Assembly (NCBI GenBank): GCA_963691715.1
Contig: OY829281.1
Coordinates: 310,001 to 374,000, forward strand
DNA from: HXMU1420-13 sp963691715
GTDB lineage: Bacteria; Bacteroidota; Rhodothermia; Balneolales; Balneolaceae
DNA: 64,000 nt
Direction: 5' to 3'
Made by a program: the position numbers and the translations under genes
Notes under the pieces: model-generated
What the model was told of the DNA's origin: nothing
Seen by the model: only the letters and a program-made list of their open reading frames with translations
Database searches by the model: none
Shown here: positions 8,658 to 17,113 of the stretch, piece by piece
Layout: each line of letters opens with the position of its first letter
Numbering within the stretch: the stretch's first letter is position 1

Positions 8658-9437
8658 TTAGAGCATTATATCGGTCTCATATATAAATTTTGCCATCTCT
8701 TTACCCCAAGATTGATATGTTAGTTTTGATGGATGTATACCATCGCTGAAAAATTTAGCTGAATGTTGATGACTTGGTATAATATGTAGCCAATCTTTAA
8801 GGCGAACAATTTTAGAAGAATAATATACATTTGGAAGTTCTTTAACTACATCTTCAAGTTCATGTCCTAAAATTTCTATAAGGTTACCAACTACAAATTT
8901 TATGGATTTTGTGAAAGCTGGAAATTCTTTGATAGGCGGCATATTCGTATAAATTATTGGAACCTCATTAAAAATTAAATGGAGCTTTTTGATAAGCCTC
9001 TTATTTTCTTTGTTCCATTTCCAAGGTGAATGAAGTTTGAAGGCGTCATTTCCACCAAGTCCAATAATTATTATATGAGGATTAAATTCTCCAATTTGAT
9101 CCAAGAGTTTGGAATTTACTTTTTCAACCGTGTAACCACTACGTGCAACAACCTTCCACTGTATATTTGTTTTATAAATTTTGGCTAATTCTTGTGACAT
9201 TATTCCTGCAAAGCCTTCATTATGTGACTCGACACCAACACCAGCTATTGTACTTTCACCTAAGAATAAAATATTGCATATTTTTTTATATCCGATATCG
9301 ACCATACCCTCTGGTTCTTTTGCCTCTGGGAGTTTTGGTGTTTTTTTTGTGATTCTTTTACCCTGATAAATAATAATCGGTAGTAAAAAAATTGTTAAAA
9401 AAGAGCCAATAATAAATTTAATGCGATGATATTTCAT
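8658..9437 (-). CDS. SGNH/GDSL-type esterase or hydrolase, membrane-anchored
   Basis: A 259-residue protein with an N-terminal hydrophobic segment (about residues 8-25) followed by basic residues, so it is secreted or anchored. The SGNH blocks are readable: block I FLGESTIAGVG (58-68), block III GLGGNDAF (126-133) and block V DGIHPS near 232-237 carrying the catalytic Asp and His. In block I the usual GDS is GES; the nucleophilic Ser is kept. Family members hydrolyse ester bonds in lipids or carbohydrate acetyl groups; the substrate cannot be told. It is divergent from the ThuA gene at 9520. Confidence 0.85.
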   Translation of the reverse strand: MKYHRIKFIIGSFLTIFLLPIIIYQGKRITKKTPKLPEAKEPEGMVDIGYKKICNILFLGESTIAGVGVESHNEGFAGIMSQELAKIYKTNIQWKVVARSGYTVEKVNSKLLDQIGEFNPHIIIIGLGGNDAFKLHSPWKWNKENKRLIKKLHLIFNEVPIIYTNMPPIKEFPAFTKSIKFVVGNLIEILGHELEDVVKELPNVYYSSKIVRLKDWLHIIPSHQHSAKFFSDGIHPSKLTYQSWGKEMAKFIYETDIML

Positions 9438-9519
9438 GAAATTTAAAAGCTTAAGGCCTGATACCTATAAAAGTAATTAATAAAAGTAGACGATTATTTA
9501 AATACATTAAATCAATTAG

Positions 9520-10287
9520 ATGGATATTACTATGAATAAAACATTATTATTTTTTTTACTATTTGGAATTACATCAGAAATAATTGCACAACCCCAATTT
9601 AGAGCTTTACTTTTCACAAAAACTGAGGGTTGGCATCATGAATCTATAAATGAAGGAGTAGATGCTATACGTAAGTTAGGAGCACGGCATCAATTTGAAG
9701 TTGATTGGCAAGAAATGGCTTGGCAGATTAGTGATGAGAATCTAGAAAACTTTGATGTAATCATTTTTCTAAGCACAACAGGGGATATTTTGGATGAAGA
9801 TCAGCAAGCAGCCATGGAACGGTTTATTCAATCAGGTAAAGGGTTTGTTGGTATTCATGCAGCTTCAGATACTGAATATGAATGGGAATGGTACACTCAA
9901 CTTGTTGGGCGCATGTTCGACTATCATCCTAATAATCAAACTACTAGAGTAACAGTTATTGATAGAAATTTCCCGGGCTTAGAACGAGTCCCTAATAGTT
10001 ATTTATGGACCGATGAATGGTATGCATTTGGTGAAGAAAAGGTGCAAGGTTTAAACTATTTGTTAACCATCGATGAAAGTATGCTAGAATTACAACCAAG
10101 CTGGGTTAAAGAGCCAGTTACTCCAATGGGCGAATTTCACCCTGTTTCTTGGTACCATGAATTTGATGGAGGAAGATCCTACTATAATGCCATGGGACAT
10201 ATGCCAGAAACGTATTCAGATCAAATGTTTATGGAAATGCTTTATGGTGGAATTTACTGGGCAGCCACTGGAAAAGGAATTAACTAA
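9520..10287 (+). CDS. Secreted ThuA-domain protein
   Basis: A 255-residue protein whose signal peptide ends near AQ at residues 23-24. The mature part is a single ThuA (glutamine-amidotransferase-like) domain: FTKTEGWHHESI, GKGFVGIHAASDTEYEWEWY, the late TPMGEFHPVSWYHEFDGGRSYYNAMGH-type region and a final YGGIYWA. ThuA proteins are linked to trehalose and other sugar use, often in the periplasm of Bacteroidota and Planctomycetota. The start may be this ATG or the in-frame ATG at 9532, which gives a more compact signal peptide. The 3' end overlaps the convergent gene by 8 bases. Confidence 0.9.
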   Translation: MDITMNKTLLFFLLFGITSEIIAQPQFRALLFTKTEGWHHESINEGVDAIRKLGARHQFEVDWQEMAWQISDENLENFDVIIFLSTTGDILDEDQQAAMERFIQSGKGFVGIHAASDTEYEWEWYTQLVGRMFDYHPNNQTTRVTVIDRNFPGLERVPNSYLWTDEWYAFGEEKVQGLNYLLTIDESMLELQPSWVKEPVTPMGEFHPVSWYHEFDGGRSYYNAMGHMPETYSDQMFMEMLYGGIYWAATGKGIN

Positions 10288-10705
10288 TTTGTTTTTTTCT
10301 TGGCCAAATGAAAAATTTAAAAACCAGATAAGAGGATAACCCCGATGTTGAAAGAGCTAAAGTTACGAGAATTCTATTGATGAGATCATTTATTGGCATT
10401 GCGGTGCTTATATAAGCCACAACATCCATCGTACATAAAGAGCCAATAACAAAAATCAACGTTTTTAATTTATGGTCTTGAGCTATTATCACCACACCTA
10501 TTCCAGTGATTAAACCTGCTAGTATACTCATTAAATAGCCAGTATTTGTGGATGACATTACTTCGATGAGGCCCACATAATGGGCAAAATTAGTAAGACT
10601 TTTGGAAAAAAAATATGCGCCAATTATTCCAAAAATAAAACTCAGGCCAATTCTAGATCTTTCTTGGTTTTCCAATTTTGTGTTATCTAGTACCTGTTTT
10701 ATCAT
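10280..10705 (-). CDS. Four-helix small membrane protein, unknown
   Basis: A 141-residue protein with about four hydrophobic helices: GLSFIFGIIGAYFF, TGYLMSILAGLITGIGVVII, LIFVIGSLCTMDVVAYIS, and ILVTLALSTSGLSSYLVF. I do not recognise a family. I start it at the ATG at 10705; a longer reading from TTG at 10723 adds six residues. The 5' end overlaps the end of the upstream gamma-glutamylcyclotransferase-like gene by about 23 bases on the same strand, so the two are translated from one message. The 3' end overlaps the convergent ThuA gene by 8 bases. Confidence 0.65.
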   Translation of the reverse strand: MIKQVLDNTKLENQERSRIGLSFIFGIIGAYFFSKSLTNFAHYVGLIEVMSSTNTGYLMSILAGLITGIGVVIIAQDHKLKTLIFVIGSLCTMDVVAYISTAMPINDLINRILVTLALSTSGLSSYLVFKFFIWPRKKQIS

Positions 10706-11090
10706 TATAATTACCACTTTCAATCACTTTTAATCCCTCTAAGTTTAGGTTATAAATATAGGTGGAAGCATTATAAGTTTTTCCACATACGTTAACGGGA
10801 ATAATTTCCCTTCGATATTCATTGGGTTGATTAAAAGAAGGGCCACATTCTTCAAATTCGTCTAAATACTTTAATAATGCATCCTTATCTGAGTTAATCT
10901 TAAACACCTCGCCAACAACAGTATGTTTTGCATTTTCATCATAGATTACCCCAGGATATGTTCCTAAGTCAAACAGTTGACCAGGAATTGTTCCTTCCCC
11001 GATCAATGAACAGTGTTTACGAATATACCTTGCGGCTTCGTTATCATACATAGATTTTAGAAGTCCATAAACGAAGATGAAATCTGGCAT
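10683..11090 (-). CDS. Gamma-glutamylcyclotransferase (AIG2/GGCT-like) protein
   Basis: A 135-residue GGCT-fold protein. It opens with FVYGLLKS (residues 6-13), the substrate-binding YGxLK signature of the family. GTIPGQLFDLGTYPGVIY follows, and the late loop KYLDEFEECGP carries the conserved catalytic Glu region. Relatives release 5-oxoproline from gamma-glutamyl amines or peptides; the exact substrate cannot be read. It shares a message with the small membrane protein downstream, which overlaps its 3' end. Confidence 0.85.
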   Translation of the reverse strand: MPDFIFVYGLLKSMYDNEAARYIRKHCSLIGEGTIPGQLFDLGTYPGVIYDENAKHTVVGEVFKINSDKDALLKYLDEFEECGPSFNQPNEYRREIIPVNVCGKTYNASTYIYNLNLEGLKVIESGNYNDKTGTR

Positions 11091-11233
11091 CAGTTGTTAG
11101 AATATGGTTTGAAAAATTAAAAGGTGAAGGTAAGGGAGGAGGCATAAATTGTTGATGAAAAAATGAATCATGATAAACAGCTCAGTACTCCATAGAAAAA
11201 TGGCCTAATTTTAATAAGAATTTTCTTTCCCTT

Positions 11234-11283
11234 AGTTTCAACTCAACTGTTATATCCTAAAAGTCGAGTTTGAAACTTTTTTT
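11234..11283 (+). terminator. Orphan intrinsic terminator-like hairpin, plus orientation
   Basis: The left arm AGTTTCAACTCAACT (11234-11248) pairs with AGTCGAGTTTGAAACT (11262-11277) with one bulge and one mismatch, followed by seven T (11277-11283). The U-tract is on the plus strand, yet both flanking genes are on the minus strand. Read on the minus strand the hairpin lies 36 bases after the azurin stop but has no U-tract behind it. Confidence 0.6.
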
Positions 11284-11318
11284 GATGGTTCAACATAAAT
11301 GGTAATTGCAGTTTTTAA

Positions 11319-11765
11319 TTATTCGACAATGAATTTTCCATTCATTAATGCAAAGTGACCTGGGAAGCTACAAATAAAGGTGTATTCTCCAATTTCAGGG
11401 GCTTCAAACTCAATGGTTGTTTCTTCACCTCCGCCCAGTAAGTCTGTATGTATAATGAATCCATCGGCAGGAATATAATCATTATCACGAGCTTGGATTG
11501 CTGCTTGAGCAAATGACGCCATATCCGTATCAGCGTTTAATAATACCCAGTTATGTCCCATTGCGGCTTTTGGTAGTTGCCCTACATGTTTTAGTGTTAA
11601 TTTAATGATGTCACCTTTTTTTACTTTGATCTCATTTAAATCGAATTTCATTTGATCATTAGATTCGATTACAATTTCAATGGTATCAACATTTGAAAAT
11701 GTGTTGTCAAAAGATGGTTCTATGTTCAGTAATAGGGCGGTAATAATTGTAATTAAGTAAATCAT
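11319..11765 (-). CDS. Azurin, periplasmic type-1 blue copper protein
   Basis: A 148-residue cupredoxin with a short N-terminal hydrophobic export segment (about 1-15). All azurin copper ligands are present: Gly70-His71 (AMGHNW), Cys132 (FICSFPGH), His137 and Met141, with the C-terminal spacing CSFPGHFALMNGKF typical of azurin. The protein carries electrons between periplasmic redox partners. The start at 11765 is ATG. It is monocistronic by position, facing pheA across a 157-base gap upstream. It is the main periplasmic copper protein seen here; another possible copper-handling protein is the DUF305 lipoprotein at 26606. Confidence 0.94.
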   Translation of the reverse strand: MIYLITIITALLLNIEPSFDNTFSNVDTIEIVIESNDQMKFDLNEIKVKKGDIIKLTLKHVGQLPKAAMGHNWVLLNADTDMASFAQAAIQARDNDYIPADGFIIHTDLLGGGEETTIEFEAPEIGEYTFICSFPGHFALMNGKFIVE

Positions 11766-11922
11766 TGTTCTCTATTGAATGTATTTAGTTTTTTATCATC
11801 TATAACATAGAATCCAAGTGTGAAGATAATGTGAAGTTATTAGTCAATCTTATCAACTGTTTATATAATTATGTCCAATTTTTGAGTACATTTAGAATTC
11901 ACTCACGTTCTGATTAAATAAT

Positions 11923-13062
11923 ATGAAAAAAGAATTAGAATCAATTCGTATAAGACTCGACGAAATTGACAGAAACATTTTAATGGCTTTGGCCGAAAGG
12001 CAAGATTTAGTAAAAGAGGTATCTAATTATAAGTTACATACCAATACCGGTATTCGTGATTTAGAAAGAGAAGAACGTTTACTAAATAAGATTCGTGATA
12101 TAGCTACAGAAATTGGATTAGATCGTTATTATGCAGAACATCTTTTTCGTGAAATCATTACTAATTCTGTACGATATCAAACACATTCATTACTCGATCA
12201 TCAGAACGATAATAATGAAAATAGAATCGCAGTAAGTTATCAAGGAACAGATGGTGCGTACAGTCATTTAGCTGCTCAAAGGCATTTTAATGAGCGTTAT
12301 GAACACGTAGATTGTTATGGATATGATACGTTTCAAGATGCTGCAAAAGCTCTAAAAGAAGGGCATGTACAATATGCATTGCTTCCAATCGAAAATACAA
12401 CTGCTGGGTCTATTAATGATACCTATGACATTTTAGGAGATTCAGAAATCCATGTAGTGGGTGAAGAAATTATAAAAGTAGTTCATTGTTTGTTGGCTGT
12501 AGAACAAGTTGAAGTGAGTCAGATACGTAGAATTTTATCTCATCCTAAAGCCATTGAACAATGCACTACATTTCTTTCTAAACTTCCTAGATGTACTGTT
12601 GAATCATATCTAGATACTGCGATTTCAGCAAAAAAAGTGATGGATGATGGTGATCTGTCACAAGCTGCTATAGCTGGAGCACATGCAGCCGATCATTATG
12701 GGTTGCATGTCATCGCCCATGATATTGCTAATCAAAAAGAGAATTTTACCCGATTTGTAATAGCAAGTAAGCAACCAGTTTCCGTAGACCTTCAAATACC
12801 GACAAAAACAAGTTTGATGATGGTTACGTCTCATAAAGAAGGTTCGTTAATGGAGTGTTTGAACATATTACACAAACATGGAATAAATATTTGTAAGTTA
12901 GAATCGAGACCAAAAATAAATGAACCCTTTAGGTATTCATTTTATGTGGACATTGAAGCGAATAGTGCTGATGATAACACGGTTAAAGCTTTGCAAGAAT
13001 TGACCAATGAGGCTGAGGAATTAAAAATACTTGGTAGTTATGCCAAACAGTTGAGTAATTAA
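11923..13062 (+). CDS. pheA: Bifunctional chorismate mutase / prephenate dehydratase
   Basis: A 379-residue fusion in the P-protein order. An AroQ-type chorismate mutase helical domain (about 1-90: RIRLDEIDRNILMAL, VSNYKL) comes first. The prephenate dehydratase domain follows (about 100-287: YQGTDGAYSHLAAQRHF, PIENTTAGSINDTYD, and ENFTRFVI with the conserved catalytic Thr). A C-terminal ACT domain (about 295-375: KLESRPKINEPFRYSFYVD) carries the ESRP phenylalanine-binding motif, so feedback inhibition by Phe is expected. It makes phenylpyruvate for phenylalanine. A hairpin plus T-tract follows at 13097. Confidence 0.95.
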   Translation: MKKELESIRIRLDEIDRNILMALAERQDLVKEVSNYKLHTNTGIRDLEREERLLNKIRDIATEIGLDRYYAEHLFREIITNSVRYQTHSLLDHQNDNNENRIAVSYQGTDGAYSHLAAQRHFNERYEHVDCYGYDTFQDAAKALKEGHVQYALLPIENTTAGSINDTYDILGDSEIHVVGEEIIKVVHCLLAVEQVEVSQIRRILSHPKAIEQCTTFLSKLPRCTVESYLDTAISAKKVMDDGDLSQAAIAGAHAADHYGLHVIAHDIANQKENFTRFVIASKQPVSVDLQIPTKTSLMMVTSHKEGSLMECLNILHKHGINICKLESRPKINEPFRYSFYVDIEANSADDNTVKALQELTNEAEELKILGSYAKQLSN

Positions 13063-13096
13063 GTTTTTCTTCTAAAAATTATGAAGAATATTAGGG

Positions 13097-13124
13097 TGTC
13101 CATTTCATTTGATGGGCATTTTTT
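13097..13124 (+). terminator. Intrinsic terminator after pheA
   Basis: TGTCCAT (13097-13103) pairs with ATGGGCA (13112-13118), seven pairs including one G-U wobble, with an 8-base loop and a T6 tract. The 3' arm lies inside the last codons of the convergent xseA gene. Confidence 0.55.
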
Positions 13125-14304
13125 GTTTACCGTCCAGCCATTCAAGTTCGAACTTAGTATGTGGATCGAGATTTTTATTTGAGCGCACCCATTTCCCATC
13201 TTGCCATACTCGAACATAGCCTTTTTCTAAAGGTTTATTTGGATTCTGCGAACTTAGATTTTGTGATAAAGTACTAAGAAGATGTTTATGGTGAATGAAA
13301 TATTTTTCGGTCATTTGAGCTAACCGTGATGTTAGAACATTTACTTCGTTTGCAGTAATTTTAATCTTTTGGTTAACAGCTAATAAAGCATAACTCTTTG
13401 ATAGATTTTTTATTCGGTCTTTATATAATTGTATTCTCCCCATTGAATTAACTTCTAGTTTACGACTCACATCTTCTACTAGCATTTTAACTTCATTTAT
13501 ATCTGGAGTTGCAAATACTGCAGCTTGTGTTGGTGTAGATGCTCGTAAATCTGCGGCAAAATCTGATATCGAAAAATCTACTTCATGTCCAACGCCTGAA
13601 ATAATCGGAATAGAACAATTAAATATAGCTCTAGCAACAGCTTCTTCATTAAATGGCCAAAGATCTTCGAGTGACCCACCACCCCGCCCAATGATTACAA
13701 CATCCACATTTTTGTTTCCTGAGAAATACTCAATTCCTCTAACTAACTCTGGCGCAGCAGATACACCTTGAACACTCGCATGAAATAAAAGAATTTCAGA
13801 AACAGGCCAACGTTTTTTTAGTGTAGATAAAATATCTTGAAATGCAGCGGTAGTTTTTGATGTCACAACGCCAATTTTTCTTGGATATTTAGGAATTTGT
13901 TTTTTGTGCACATTATCAAATAAACCTTCTGCATTTAGTTTTGCTTTTAACTCTTCAAAGGCTTGTTGAAGTTTCCCAATTCCAGCTTGTTGTACTAGAT
14001 GAACAATCATTTGGTATCTACCATGAGGAGCATAAACTTGAACGTCTCCTCCAATCACAATATGTTGGCCATCAGTAAGTTGAATGGCATTTCTTTGGAT
14101 TGTATTTCTCCATATGACACAAGGAATTTGAGCATTTGAGTCTTTTAATGTGAAATAAATATGTCCGTTTGCACTTTTCTTAACATTGCTTGCTTCCCCT
14201 TCAACAAGAATATCTATAAAATTACTTTCTAGAAGAGTTTTTATTTTTTCAGTTAACTCACTAACGGATGGAATATCAAATAAAAAGGGAATCTGTTTCG
14301 ACAT
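13105..14304 (-). CDS. xseA: Exodeoxyribonuclease VII large subunit
   Basis: A 399-residue protein with the XseA architecture. The N-terminal OB fold runs to about residue 100 (ILVEGEASNVKKSANGHIYFTLKD). The catalytic domain follows with KIGVVTSKTTAAFQDIL, VDVVIIGRGGGSLEDLWPFNEE and PIISGVGHEVDFSISDFAADLRASTPTQAA-type motifs, all strongly conserved. A shortened coiled-coil and tail end in KPLEKGYVRVWQDG. The enzyme degrades single-stranded DNA with the small subunit XseB. No xseB gene is adjacent. It is 57 residues shorter than E. coli XseA, mostly in the coiled-coil region. Confidence 0.95.
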   Translation of the reverse strand: MSKQIPFLFDIPSVSELTEKIKTLLESNFIDILVEGEASNVKKSANGHIYFTLKDSNAQIPCVIWRNTIQRNAIQLTDGQHIVIGGDVQVYAPHGRYQMIVHLVQQAGIGKLQQAFEELKAKLNAEGLFDNVHKKQIPKYPRKIGVVTSKTTAAFQDILSTLKKRWPVSEILLFHASVQGVSAAPELVRGIEYFSGNKNVDVVIIGRGGGSLEDLWPFNEEAVARAIFNCSIPIISGVGHEVDFSISDFAADLRASTPTQAAVFATPDINEVKMLVEDVSRKLEVNSMGRIQLYKDRIKNLSKSYALLAVNQKIKITANEVNVLTSRLAQMTEKYFIHHKHLLSTLSQNLSSQNPNKPLEKGYVRVWQDGKWVRSNKNLDPHTKFELEWLDGKQKMPIK

Positions 14305-14362
14305 AGATTGATTGGATTATCATAATGATAAGGATATTTTAGAGTTGTATCACCGAAACTTT

Positions 14363-14806
14363 ATGAATAAAGAAGAAGCACAATTATATATTGAAAAAAA
14401 TATACCAATGAGCGAAAAAATGGGTATGAAAATTATTGAACTCTCCGAAGAATGCGTGAGAATTGGAATGCCATTTGCACCAAATATTAATCATCAAGGA
14501 ACTGCATTCGGAGGGAGTATAGATAGCTTATTTTTTGTGACTTGTTGGGCTTATGTGCAGCTACTAATTGCTGATTATTTTCCTCATCCCAAAATTGTAG
14601 GTCGTCAGGGGGCTTCCGTATTTTATGCGCCAATTACATCTGATTTTCAATCAAATCTGATAATTCCAGAAAAAAATGAAGTTAAAAGGTTTTTGATTGA
14701 ATTCAATCAAAAAGGGAAAGCAAAGCCTACTACCCGTGCTGTAATTAATTATGAGGGAAAAATAGCCGCAGATTTTAAAGGTGAATTTGTGGTGATTGGT
14801 AACTGA
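14363..14806 (+). CDS. YiiD C-terminal-type thioesterase (hotdog fold)
   Basis: A 147-residue hotdog-fold protein matching the YiiD_C putative thioesterase domain: IPMSEKMGMKI at the start, FAPNINHQGTAFGGSI (the hotdog helix entry) in the middle, and KPTTRAVINYEGKIAADFKGEFVVI at the end. Such proteins probably hydrolyse acyl-CoA or acyl-ACP; no substrate is known. I chose the ATG at 14363. A TTG at 14312 would add 17 residues, but would put the start only 7 bases from the divergent xseA start. Confidence 0.82.
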   Translation: MNKEEAQLYIEKNIPMSEKMGMKIIELSEECVRIGMPFAPNINHQGTAFGGSIDSLFFVTCWAYVQLLIADYFPHPKIVGRQGASVFYAPITSDFQSNLIIPEKNEVKRFLIEFNQKGKAKPTTRAVINYEGKIAADFKGEFVVIGN

Positions 14807-14947
14807 AATTCTTGATATATAGAGATCGAGATATTATTTCAAACTAAAAGATGGGGTCAACTATGATTTCAATTCATTTTTGACAGCTTATATAAATAGA
14901 AACCAATATATTTATGCGAAATTATTAAAATGATTTTTTGAAATATC

Positions 14948-16228
14948 ATGCTACTAAAAAATGTTCGTCCAGTCAGTAATTCACATATTGGTAAAGAAAC
15001 AACGCATATCAGAATTGAAGATGGAAAAATTGTAGAAATTGGGGAGAATTTAACAGAAAAAAAGGGAGAGCAGCATCACGATTTTGATGGGGCTTACGTA
15101 AGTCCAGGTTGGATGGATATGCACGTACATTTACGTGAACCAGGCTATGAACATAAAGAAACTATAAAATCTGGATGTAATGCGGCTGCTTTTGGTGGAT
15201 TTACAGCTATTGCTTGTATGCCAAACACTAACCCAGCAACACATACACGTGATGTAGTTGAATTTATCATTTCTAAAGGAAAAGAAACCCCTGTAGATGT
15301 GCATCCAATTGGCTGTGTTACCAAAGATCGAGCAGGAAAATCGATTGCAGAGATGGGTGATATGCATAAAGGAGGAGCAGTAGCTTTTAGTGACGATGGC
15401 GATCCAGTTTACGATGCCCAAGTAATGCGTGTGGCTTTAGAATATGCATCTATGTTAGGAGCTCCAATTATTAATCATGAAGAAGATTTGCAGCTATCCC
15501 GACCCGGACATATGAACGAAGGGGCTGTTTCTACACGATTGGGTTTGGATGGTACCCCAGGTATTGCAGAAGAAGTGATGATAGCGCGTGATATTTTACT
15601 CGCCGAATATACTGGTGGTCATGTACATGTTGCACATATAAGTACAAAAGAAGGCGTTGAGTTAGTTCGGCAAGCAAAAACTAAAGGAATTAAAGTAACA
15701 ACCGAGGTTTGTCCTCATCACTTTGACTTAACGGATGAAGAAATTGAGCACCAGAAATTTAGCACAAACTTTAAAATGCATCCACCACTTCGAACCCAAG
15801 AAGATGTGGATGCAATGATCGAGGGCTTAATAGATGGAACCATTGATGTAATTTGCACTGATCACGCCCCTCATGCCATTGAAGAAAAAGAAGTAGAATT
15901 CATATATGCTCCAAATGGAATCATCGGACTAGAAACTTCTTGGGCGATCACAAATATGAGATTATTGGAAACGAAGAAATTGAGTCTCCAAGAAATAATT
16001 GATAAGATGAGTTATGCTCCAAGAACTATTTTGAATCTTCCAGAATTAAAAATTGAAGAAGGAGCCGATGCTAATCTTACATTTTTTAATACAGATGAAA
16101 AATGGATTTTTAATGAGAAAAATGTTCGTTCAAAATCTAGAAATTCCCCGTACTTGAATACAGAATTAATAGGTAGAGCTGTTGGAATTTTTAACCGAGG
16201 CGAGCTAGTATTGAATACATTAAAATGA
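14948..16228 (+). CDS. pyrC: Dihydroorotase
   Basis: A 426-residue class I dihydroorotase that interconverts carbamoyl-aspartate and dihydroorotate in pyrimidine synthesis. The metal-binding motif DMHVHLREPG is near residues 57-66, with His59 and His61. FSDDGDPVYDA and the late ICTDHAPHAIEEKEVEF carry further metal and catalytic residues (Asp in TDHAPH). Length and motifs argue for an active enzyme rather than an inactive paralogue. The stop overlaps the tsaB start (ATGA), so the two are co-translated. Confidence 0.95.
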   Translation: MLLKNVRPVSNSHIGKETTHIRIEDGKIVEIGENLTEKKGEQHHDFDGAYVSPGWMDMHVHLREPGYEHKETIKSGCNAAAFGGFTAIACMPNTNPATHTRDVVEFIISKGKETPVDVHPIGCVTKDRAGKSIAEMGDMHKGGAVAFSDDGDPVYDAQVMRVALEYASMLGAPIINHEEDLQLSRPGHMNEGAVSTRLGLDGTPGIAEEVMIARDILLAEYTGGHVHVAHISTKEGVELVRQAKTKGIKVTTEVCPHHFDLTDEEIEHQKFSTNFKMHPPLRTQEDVDAMIEGLIDGTIDVICTDHAPHAIEEKEVEFIYAPNGIIGLETSWAITNMRLLETKKLSLQEIIDKMSYAPRTILNLPELKIEEGADANLTFFNTDEKWIFNEKNVRSKSRNSPYLNTELIGRAVGIFNRGELVLNTLK

Positions 16229-16890
16229 TTCTAGCATTTGAAACCTCTACCGATCTTTGCTCAGTTGCGTATCAAAATTCGATTGGTACTATTTTTGAAA
16301 AAAGAATTCATGGAAGGTCGGTTCATTCAGATAATTTATTTCTGTTCATCCATGAATTGATGAAAGAACATAATTTTTCAATCGATCAAATACATACAGT
16401 ATTGGTTAGTAATGGTCCTGGGTCTTACACAGGGTTACGAATAGCTGCTAGTGCTGTTAAAGGAATTTTTTTTCAATCAAATGTAGCTGTGTTTGCAGTA
16501 AATACACTGGTTGGTTTTGCTGCCTCTCAATTAAATAGTTTTAAGGGTGTTGTTCATGCAATTATAGATGCACGTAGATCTCATGTTTATCATAAAAAAT
16601 TTGAGTTAAGTGAACAATTAATCGCTACTTCTGAAACAACGATAATGGAAATTTCAGACTTAGAAGTTCAGCTAGAACCAAAGCAAGTACTTATTGGAAC
16701 GGGGATAGATCGTTTAGATTCAAAAAAATTATTCGGGTTATCGATATTTCAATTGGACTCTATAAGTGCTACGAACCTAATCAAATTATACAATACATTT
16801 CCTTTATCTAGTTTTTTTGAGCGTTCAAGTTTAGAGATGCTTAACCCAAATTATATAACTAGCAACCAGGTGAATAATACTAGTGCATGA
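16225..16890 (+). CDS. tsaB: tRNA t6A biosynthesis protein TsaB
   Basis: A 221-residue ASKHA-fold protein. It opens with ILAFETSTDLCSVAY and carries the TsaB signature VSNGPGSYTGLRIAAS near residues 68-83, then VHAIIDARRSHVYH. TsaB works with TsaD and TsaE to make threonylcarbamoyladenosine on tRNAs that read ANN codons. Its ATG overlaps the pyrC stop by 4 bases. The C-terminal third is divergent, as usual in this family. No tsaD or tsaE is in the window. Confidence 0.93.
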   Translation: MILAFETSTDLCSVAYQNSIGTIFEKRIHGRSVHSDNLFLFIHELMKEHNFSIDQIHTVLVSNGPGSYTGLRIAASAVKGIFFQSNVAVFAVNTLVGFAASQLNSFKGVVHAIIDARRSHVYHKKFELSEQLIATSETTIMEISDLEVQLEPKQVLIGTGIDRLDSKKLFGLSIFQLDSISATNLIKLYNTFPLSSFFERSSLEMLNPNYITSNQVNNTSA

Positions 16891-16940
16891 TTTTACCTTC
16901 CGATATTTTCTGTAAAGAAATTTTATAAAAAACAAAAAAT

Positions 16941-17053
16941 CTGCTAATTAGGTATTAGGTGCAAAATTTATAAGACAAACCTTATCATCATATAATACAG
17001 AAAAAAAGCAGCATCACCCTATAGAATGCTAAGCTTATAAATTTTATTTTTTT
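16941..17053 (+). other. Possible structured leader or terminator between tsaB and accD
   Basis: A 12-base perfect inverted repeat (AAAATTTATAAG at 16963-16974, CTTATAAATTTT at 17034-17045) is followed by seven T (17047-17053), 60 bases before the accD ATG. Inside lie AGCAT (17010-17014) and ATGCT (17026-17030), which can pair. AGCAG (17007-17011) could instead pair with the upstream CTGCT (16941-16945), so the two inner pairings exclude each other. The stem is very AT-rich and may be chance. Confidence 0.35.
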
Positions 17054-17113
17054 AACATTCAGAAAGTAATGCCTGAAATCCCTATTTTTGAAAAAATTTT
17101 TTAGAAGGATTTT

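Noticed and set aside
9143..9366. Two plus-strand ORFs of 61-69 codons
   Set aside because: They are antisense to the SGNH hydrolase and have no motif or ribosome site.
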